A stretch of DNA of 19,825 bases from JACNFS01 sp964582065 (lineage in GTDB: Bacteria > Chloroflexota > Dehalococcoidia > GIF9 > UBA5629): the NCBI GenBank assembly GCA_964582065.1, contig CAZOQG010000022.1, positions 1 through 19,825 on the forward strand. The letters run 5' to 3'. Each line of letters begins with the position of its first letter. Within the stretch, counting starts at the first letter, position 1. The notes below the pieces were generated by a model. It worked only from the letters and a program-made list of their open reading frames with translations. It was not told the origin of the DNA and searched no databases. Positions 14,853 to 19,825 of the stretch are shown piece by piece. The translations under genes were made by a program, and so were the position numbers.

Positions 14853-16064
14853 TTACACCTTTGCTTCAGCTTTAAGGATGTCGGCTTTGTCCGTCTTTTC
14901 CCAGGGCAAGTCGAGGTCATCTCTACCGAAGTGACCATAAGTGGCGGTTTGTCTGTAAATCGGGCGGCGCAGGTCAAAGTACCTGATAATGGCTTCGGGG
15001 CGCAGGTCAAAGTGCTTGTTGATGAGTTTGAGAATCGTCTCGTCAGAGGCTTTGCCTGTGCCGAACGTTTCAACTGATATGGATAGAGGATGGGCAACGC
15101 CGATAGAGTAGGAGACCTGTACCTCTATGCGGTCAGCGAGCCCGGCAGCAACCAGGTTCTTGGCAATGTACCGGGCCATATAGCTGGCTGAGCGGTCTAC
15201 CTTGGTCGGGTCTTTTCCCGAAAATGCACCACCGCCGTGGCGGCAGGCGCCACCGTACGTATCAACCAGGATTTTACGACCGGTGAAACCAGTGTCGGAT
15301 ACCGGCCCACCGATAACAAAGCGCCCAGCACTGTTGACATAGTATTTGGTCTTGTCATCTATGAGGTTGGACGGAATCGTAGCTCTTATTACCTGTTCTA
15401 TTATGTCGCGCTCAATGGTATCCCGGTCGACATCTGGGTCGTGGTGGGCACCAATAATTACGCTGTCTATCCTCTTGGGTTTGCCGTGGCTATATTCCAC
15501 GGTTACCTGAGACTTGCCATCGGGGCGAAGGTAAGGCAGGATCTTGTCCTTTCTCGCCTGAGCCAAACGACGGCACAGCCTGTGGGCCAGAGAGATGGGC
15601 AGCGGCATAAGTTCGGGTGTCTCGGTGCAAGCAAAACCGAACATCATTCCCTGGTCGCCAGCCCCGGTCTTGTCCAGGATATCATCATCTTCTGTCCCAC
15701 CTCTGGTTTCCAGTGATTGACTAACTCCGCTACTGATATCCTTTGACTGCTGTTTTATGGATACCAGAGTGCCACAGCTTTGGTGGTCAAAGCCGTACTC
15801 TGGTTGCGTATAGCCGGCATCTTTCAGCACTCCACGCGCAATTTCGGGGATTTCTATGTAGCAGTCGGTGGTGATTTCCCCCAAAATGATTACCAAGCCT
15901 ACTGTAACCGCAACCTCACAGGCAACTCTACCATACGGGTCTCTCTCTAATATGGCATCAAGAATGGCATCTGAAACTTGGTCGCAGAGTTTATCAGGAT
16001 GTCCCTCGGTGACCGACTCCGAAGCAAAAAAATAGGATGCTGTCTCATTAAAGCTATTCGACAT
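14853..16064 (-). CDS. metK: S-adenosylmethionine synthetase
   Basis: A 403-residue cytoplasmic enzyme making SAM from methionine and ATP. Key motifs are SVTEGHPDKLCDQVSDA (residues 17-33, H22 catalytic), GAGDQGMMFGFACTETPELM (134-153) and GGGAFSGKDPTKVDRS (277-292) with the flexible-loop region before it. The segment between the first two motifs has the longer form (residues about 112-133) also seen in Bacillus. AAGGAG lies just upstream of the ATG. The 47-nt gap upstream is too short for a SAM riboswitch. The product feeds methyltransferases whose by-product is recycled by AhcY, encoded three genes upstream in the same direction. Confidence 0.97.
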   Translation of the reverse strand: MSNSFNETASYFFASESVTEGHPDKLCDQVSDAILDAILERDPYGRVACEVAVTVGLVIILGEITTDCYIEIPEIARGVLKDAGYTQPEYGFDHQSCGTLVSIKQQSKDISSGVSQSLETRGGTEDDDILDKTGAGDQGMMFGFACTETPELMPLPISLAHRLCRRLAQARKDKILPYLRPDGKSQVTVEYSHGKPKRIDSVIIGAHHDPDVDRDTIERDIIEQVIRATIPSNLIDDKTKYYVNSAGRFVIGGPVSDTGFTGRKILVDTYGGACRHGGGAFSGKDPTKVDRSASYMARYIAKNLVAAGLADRIEVQVSYSIGVAHPLSISVETFGTGKASDETILKLINKHFDLRPEAIIRYFDLRRPIYRQTATYGHFGRDDLDLPWEKTDKADILKAEAKV

Positions 16065-16111
16065 CTTTTTCTCCTTCTGAAAACCTCATTAACATTGATC
16101 CTTGAACGTAG

Positions 16112-17086
16112 CTACCTCTTTATCTTTCCGGGCAGAATGTAGACGTAGGGTTTGTGCAGGATGCGTTTGTGGATGAAGCGGTCCAATCTCCTTAGCGCAA
16201 GGAAGAGGGTCCATATTAGAGCATCCTGTCTGTAATAAGAGCGTATTTCTTTGGGGGTGATGGGCGCTATGTCTAAGGATTTTGCCTCATCGGCGAAGCA
16301 CTCGTTGGCAGCCTGAATAAGCCCGGGAATAAGGTCAGGACGCTGTTCCTTATAGAAATTGGCGATAAGGTCCACTACAACTAGATGGAAGTCATAATAG
16401 CGAGTCATTACATCTTCAAGGAACAGCCAGCGGATTAGCCAGCGGAGGAAGGATGGTGCACTGCGCAAGAACAATTCCGGGTCAAGCTGTTCCTGCCCAT
16501 TCTTCCGGATGAATGGGGTGCTGGTGTCAACATAGTAGAGCTGGGTCTGTGGGCCTATATGCGGGCTATTAGGGTCGAAATCCCTTATTGCCCAGTTGGA
16601 TATCTGCCCATCAATGCCAATTTCAAGGGAGGCGCTTTCTTTATTGAAGTCCCAGACCCTTTTTAGCTGTCTCAAGACTGTGGTAAAGAAGGTTGTTACG
16701 TCCTTATCATTGAGAGTGTGTATGACCTTGTTGCCGAAGGATTCAGAAGGCAGTTTTTCCTGAACATCAAAGGAAACGATATTTCCCTTATCAGAGACAA
16801 AAGAGGCAAAACCGCAGGGTGGCACATTGATGCCTATTTCATCGTTCAGGATGCGGTGGTACTCATCGTAGATGGTTTCATAGTGGTCTACCTCTTCTTG
16901 GTGTTTGAAGATGGGCATGCGCTTGTAGGCCAGGTTCTTCTGCGATTCCTCTTCGATCTCGAAGACGGTGCTTATCTCCCCATATCCCAAGACATTTGCC
17001 GGAATTTTGCTTTCTTCAGGGCGACTTGGTTCAAGGCCCCTCTCGAATTCCTTCAACAAATCTACGTCTATCTGCATTTCAGTCAT
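16112..17086 (-). CDS. Uncharacterised kinase-like protein
   Basis: A 324-residue protein of no assigned function; I recall an uncharacterised family (possibly DUF6206), unverified. Features resemble the protein kinase/aminoglycoside phosphotransferase fold: glycine loop LGYGEISTVF (33-42), lysine in LAYKRMP (K55), a catalytic-loop-like IGIDGQISNW where D159 and N164 are spaced as in HxDxxxxN (no histidine before D), and D187 in LYYVDTSTPF as the DFG-like metal ligand. The C-terminal third is helical and basic (SYYRQDALIWTLFLALRRLD, 283-302). No signal peptide or convincing membrane helix. It starts 18 nt after the class III PLP gene and precedes metK by 47 nt, suggesting shared function. It may be a small-molecule kinase or a catalytically dead regulator. 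Confidence 0.75.
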   Translation of the reverse strand: MTEMQIDVDLLKEFERGLEPSRPEESKIPANVLGYGEISTVFEIEEESQKNLAYKRMPIFKHQEEVDHYETIYDEYHRILNDEIGINVPPCGFASFVSDKGNIVSFDVQEKLPSESFGNKVIHTLNDKDVTTFFTTVLRQLKRVWDFNKESASLEIGIDGQISNWAIRDFDPNSPHIGPQTQLYYVDTSTPFIRKNGQEQLDPELFLRSAPSFLRWLIRWLFLEDVMTRYYDFHLVVVDLIANFYKEQRPDLIPGLIQAANECFADEAKSLDIAPITPKEIRSYYRQDALIWTLFLALRRLDRFIHKRILHKPYVYILPGKIKR

Positions 17087-17104
17087 TTTCCCGTATCGAA
17101 AGGG

Positions 17105-18361
17105 CTAAAGGCCCAGGAAGTCTTTGGTATCCTTAAGTGCGCTGTCTATGCGCTCCAGTATCTCATAGGCTAGCTCTTTATCTATAATCAGAGGAGGCAG
17201 TAACTGGCTGACGCGCCTGTCATTATTAGCATAAATAGAGAGAATCCCGTGGTCATAGCAGGTCTTGGTCATTATTGGCCCGCACTGGTCATTTACCATC
17301 TCAATCCCCATCATCAATCCAAGCTGCCGCAAACCAACCAAGATGCTGGGGTGCTTTGCCTTAAGGTCCTCAAAGCCGGCAGCGAAGATGTGGGCCAATT
17401 CACGCACGTGCTCAAGGAATTCAGGCCGTGATGATTCTTCCAGAACGGCCATGGCAACAGGACAGCCTATTTCCGCACCGCCGAAAGTCGATACATGGAT
17501 GAATGGATGTTCGTGAAAGAACGATTCAAGCTCCTTTCTAAAGCACGTGGCGCTCATGGGATAGATGCCCCCTGACAGACCCTTACCAATAACCATGATA
17601 TCTGGCACTGTATCAAAATGCTCGATTCCCCAGAGCTTGCCGGTGCGTCCCAGCCCGGTCTGCACCTCATCAATAATCAATAACGCGCCGTTTTCCCTGC
17701 AGAGTTTTTTTGCTTCTGCGTAAAAGCCTGTTGGGGGGATTGGAATTCCAAATGTGGCAGGTATGGTTTCAAATATGACGGCTGCCGTCTCGTCGTCTAT
17801 GGCCTGCCCCAGAGCACCGACGTCACCAAAAGGTACCTGTACAAAACCAGGTGGTTGCTGGCCAAAGGGTTCGCGGTACTGTTCGTCCCCGGCCGCCAGC
17901 GCAAGGCCTGTATGGCCGTGATAGCCGCCCACGGCTGAGATTATCTTTGGTTTTCCGGTATAGCCCCTGGCTAATTTGATGGCCAGATCGATTGCTTCGC
18001 CCCCTCCCACGCCAAACACAGTATAGGTGATGTCGCCAGGTGTTAACTGTGCCAACCTTTCTGCCAATATCCCACGCTGTTCGCTGATAAGGTGGTGGTT
18101 TCCGATATCCAGTTCTTTGAGGCTCTCGGCTAGGGCAGCGATAACTTTTGGATTGCGGTGTCCCAGGTTGAATACCCCTCCATTGCAGTGGCAGTTGATG
18201 AGTTTTTTCTCGTCTGCCGCATCCCAGATGTAGGCTCCTTCCCTGCGCCCGAATACAAAGTCCATACCAAAACCCTTGAAGGTATCAGCCTTTCCAGAAG
18301 ACACATGCTGGGAGAAACGGCGTATGATCTCATCTTTACTGTCCAAGCCAATGTGCTTCAT
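17105..18361 (-). CDS. Class III pyridoxal-phosphate aminotransferase (or phospho-lyase)
   Basis: A 418-residue fold-type I PLP enzyme of the class III family (acetylornithine, 4-aminobutyrate and related aminotransferases, and amino-alcohol phosphate lyases). The PLP-binding aspartate is D231 in LLIIDEVQTGLGRTGKLWG, the Schiff-base lysine is K260 in MVIGKGLSGGIYP, and the cofactor-stacking region is GGYHGHTGLALAAGD (about 145-159). The phosphate-binding STFGGAEIGCP follows. ATG at 18361 is chosen because GGGAG sits 7 nt upstream; GTG at 18382 would add seven residues. The substrate cannot be told from sequence. It lies 71 nt after ahcY and 18 nt before the kinase-like gene, so it likely acts with the latter. 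Confidence 0.88.
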   Translation of the reverse strand: MKHIGLDSKDEIIRRFSQHVSSGKADTFKGFGMDFVFGRREGAYIWDAADEKKLINCHCNGGVFNLGHRNPKVIAALAESLKELDIGNHHLISEQRGILAERLAQLTPGDITYTVFGVGGGEAIDLAIKLARGYTGKPKIISAVGGYHGHTGLALAAGDEQYREPFGQQPPGFVQVPFGDVGALGQAIDDETAAVIFETIPATFGIPIPPTGFYAEAKKLCRENGALLIIDEVQTGLGRTGKLWGIEHFDTVPDIMVIGKGLSGGIYPMSATCFRKELESFFHEHPFIHVSTFGGAEIGCPVAMAVLEESSRPEFLEHVRELAHIFAAGFEDLKAKHPSILVGLRQLGLMMGIEMVNDQCGPIMTKTCYDHGILSIYANNDRRVSQLLPPLIIDKELAYEILERIDSALKDTKDFLGL

Positions 18362-18432
18362 AACCAAGCTCCCTTTGTTCACTGCTTTCTATGACTGTAA
18401 CCCAACAAGCTCTGAATTTGCAACTCGCCTTG

Positions 18433-19695
18433 CTATGTTCCTGATTCCCAGCTTTCCAGGTATTTCTTTTGCTCCTGAGTCAGGGAATCGATGGCTATAT
18501 TCATGGCCTCAAGCTTTAGCCGCCCGATTTCGTTGTCGATTTCCTCGGGTACAGGGTAGACTCTTGGCTGAAGCTGTCCTTTCGTCTTGACCAGGTGCTC
18601 CAGACACAGCGCTTGATTGGCAAAGCTCATGTCCATGACGCTGGCCGGGTGTCCCTCAGCCGCTGCCAGATTTATCAGCCTACCCTCACCGAGAAGATGA
18701 AGTCGTCGCCCATCGGCTAAAGTGTACTCCTCAACAAAGGAGCGCACTTGCCTTCTTGCCTTTGCCAGGGCCTCTAAAGCTGGGATGTTTATCTCAACGT
18801 TAAAGTGCCCGCTGTTAGCCAGAATAGCCCCGTCCTTCATTACAGAGAAGTGGGCCTTATCGATGACATTCATATCGCCGGTAGCGGTGATAAAGATATC
18901 TCCTATCTTAGCTGCCTCAATCAAGGGCATGACCTGATAGCCGTCCATAGCTGCTTCGAGAGCTGGGATAGGCTCGACCTCAGTTATGATTACCCAGGCA
19001 CCCAGGCCTTGAGCCCGCCGGGCTATGCCCCTACCGCACCAGCCGTAGCCGCATACTACCACCTTTTTCCCTGCCCACAGAACATTGGTGGCTCTGGTAA
19101 TGCCGTCTATGGTACTCTGCCCGGTGCCGTAGCGGTTGTCGAAGAAGTGTTTGGTTTTTGCATCGTTCACGGCAATAATAGGATACCTGAGCTTTCCTCC
19201 TTCTGCCATATTCCTCAATCTTATTATGCCGGTCGTAGTTTCCTCGGTGCCGCCGATTATGTCACCGATCAGTTGAGTCTTCTGTTGATGGACGGTGCTA
19301 ACCAGGTCAGCGCCATCATCTACAGTAAGATGTGGTTTATGCTCCAGGGCAGTAGTTATGTGCTGATAATAGGTTTGGTTATCTTCACCTTTGATGGCGA
19401 AGACAGGCAGGCCATATTCAACAAGGGCAGCCGCCGCATCATCTTGGGTACTTAGTGGATTTGAGGCGCAGAGCGTCAGTTCAGCGCCGCCCTCCTTCAG
19501 CGCCAGAGCCAGGTTGGCTGTCTCCGTAGTTATATGGAGGCAGCCGGAGATGCGGATTCCCGTGAAAGGCTTCTCCCTGGCGAACCTCTCTTTGATTAGC
19601 TTGACTACCGGCATCTCCCTGGCAGCCCACTCTATGCGCAGCTTGCCGGCTGAAGCCAGGGAGGGGTCTTTAACATCATAGTTCTTTATACTCAT
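18433..19695 (-). CDS. ahcY: Adenosylhomocysteinase
   Basis: A 420-residue NAD-dependent hydrolase that splits S-adenosylhomocysteine into adenosine and homocysteine, relieving product inhibition of methyltransferases. Visible motifs are GCLHITTETA (H54), VDDGADL (D127), GTEETTTG (151-152), K182/D186 in TKHFFDNRYGTGQS, the Rossmann loop VCGYGWCGRG (215-223) and GHPASVMDMSFANQ with H349. It lacks the approximately 40-residue insertion of many proteobacterial enzymes and also the C-terminal KPDHYRY tail, ending WESGT. This resembles archaeal and Thermotoga-type enzymes. A related archaeal enzyme prefers S-inosylhomocysteine, so substrate should be treated with some caution. GAGGAG (19702-19707) lies 6 nt before the ATG. 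Confidence 0.95.
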   Translation of the reverse strand: MSIKNYDVKDPSLASAGKLRIEWAAREMPVVKLIKERFAREKPFTGIRISGCLHITTETANLALALKEGGAELTLCASNPLSTQDDAAAALVEYGLPVFAIKGEDNQTYYQHITTALEHKPHLTVDDGADLVSTVHQQKTQLIGDIIGGTEETTTGIIRLRNMAEGGKLRYPIIAVNDAKTKHFFDNRYGTGQSTIDGITRATNVLWAGKKVVVCGYGWCGRGIARRAQGLGAWVIITEVEPIPALEAAMDGYQVMPLIEAAKIGDIFITATGDMNVIDKAHFSVMKDGAILANSGHFNVEINIPALEALAKARRQVRSFVEEYTLADGRRLHLLGEGRLINLAAAEGHPASVMDMSFANQALCLEHLVKTKGQLQPRVYPVPEEIDNEIGRLKLEAMNIAIDSLTQEQKKYLESWESGT

Positions 19696-19767
19696 TGGCT
19701 ACTCCTCAATTATAATTTATCTAAAATCTGTCTGCACGAAAGGGTGCTTGAGCACAGCATCCTGCCA

Positions 19768-19825
19768 TCATCTGAACTGCTCAGCTACATAATCAGGTAT
19801 GTCCAGTGTGCCAAGAAGCAACGGT
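19768..19825 (-). CDS. C-terminal tail of an unidentified protein (5' end outside window)
   Basis: Read leftwards from the window edge, one minus-strand frame gives 18 residues, PLLLGTLDIPDYVAEQFR, before TGA at 19770-19768. The other two frames stop earlier. The composition looks like a genuine protein end, and its stop lies 72 nt before the ahcY start, so it may be the preceding gene of the same operon. Too little is visible to name a family. Confidence 0.4.
   Translation of the reverse strand, partial: PLLLGTLDIPDYVAEQFR

Noticed and set aside
16065..16111. Possible SAM riboswitch ahead of metK
   Set aside because: Only 47 nt separate metK from the upstream gene, too short for known SAM riboswitch classes I-III plus an expression platform, and no matching stems were seen.
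18362..18432. Promoter for the PLP/kinase-like genes in the 71-nt gap after ahcY (minus strand TTGCAA)
   Set aside because: The -35-like hexamer matches at four positions only and no acceptable -10 follows at 16-18 nt.
18805..19455. 216-codon plus-strand open frame within ahcY
   Set aside because: It is antisense to a gene with complete AhcY motifs and shows no domain of its own.
19709..19714. Perfect TATAAT on the minus strand upstream of ahcY
   Set aside because: No -35 element lies 16-18 nt further upstream, and transcription from it would start within or next to the Shine-Dalgarno sequence, so it is more likely chance A/T sequence.
19744..19755. GTGCT-TG-AGCAC inverted repeat upstream of ahcY
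   Set aside because: The loop is only 2 nt and there is no T-run, so neither a terminator nor an operator can be argued from it alone.

Overview
The window is a contiguous piece of bacterial chromosome with about 50% G+C. It holds two gene blocks that converge at about 11365-11575. Block 1 (1-11364, plus strand) is the classical spc-alpha ribosomal protein cluster: rplN(partial)-rplX-rplE-rpsN-rpsH-rplF-rplR-rpsE-rpmD-rplO-secY-adk-map-infA-rpmJ-rpsM-rpsK-rpsD-rpoA-rplQ-truA-rplM-rpsI. Genes are packed with 1-25 nt gaps or short overlaps. The one clear break is 82 nt between infA and rpmJ, where a good sigma70-type promoter (TTGACA, 18 nt, TATTAT) can be read. L24, S14, L36 and S4 all carry intact four-ligand zinc sites, and adenylate kinase has a Cys4 LID.

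Block 2 (11576-19825, minus strand) reads from right to left: the tail of an unidentified gene, ahcY, a class III PLP enzyme, an uncharacterised kinase-like protein, metK, a phosphohexomutase, a bifunctional phosphoglucose/phosphomannose isomerase, and a CDP-alcohol phosphatidyltransferase. It combines the S-adenosylmethionine cycle (MetK makes SAM, AhcY removes SAH) with hexose-phosphate interconversion and a phospholipid enzyme. MetK, the mutase and the isomerase are separated by only 1-2 nt and look like one transcript.

Organism: the complete bacterial spc-alpha order, GTG/TTG starts on several genes, the four-cysteine L24, a Cys4 adenylate kinase, the archaeal-style PGI/PMI and a 420-aa AhcY without the usual C-terminal tail would fit Chloroflexota, most likely a Dehalococcoidia-like lineage. 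This is inferred from gene content and remembered synteny, not from a search.

The most novel part is the minus-strand pair at 16112-18361. It consists of a 324-aa protein of unknown function in which a kinase-like glycine loop, lysine, catalytic Asp/Asn and metal-binding Asp can be traced, directly downstream of a class III PLP enzyme and between ahcY and metK. Kinase plus class III PLP phospho-lyase is a known pairing in amino-alcohol metabolism, so a similar two-step pathway is a testable hypothesis. Secondary points are an Arg-to-His change at the expected UP-element contact of the RNA polymerase alpha C-terminal domain, a 35-bp rpoA/rplQ overlap, and a possible 42-aa leader ORF ahead of the phosphatidyltransferase. 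No tRNA, rRNA, CRISPR array, insertion sequence or phage gene was seen, and no gene-free stretch exceeds 300 bases.
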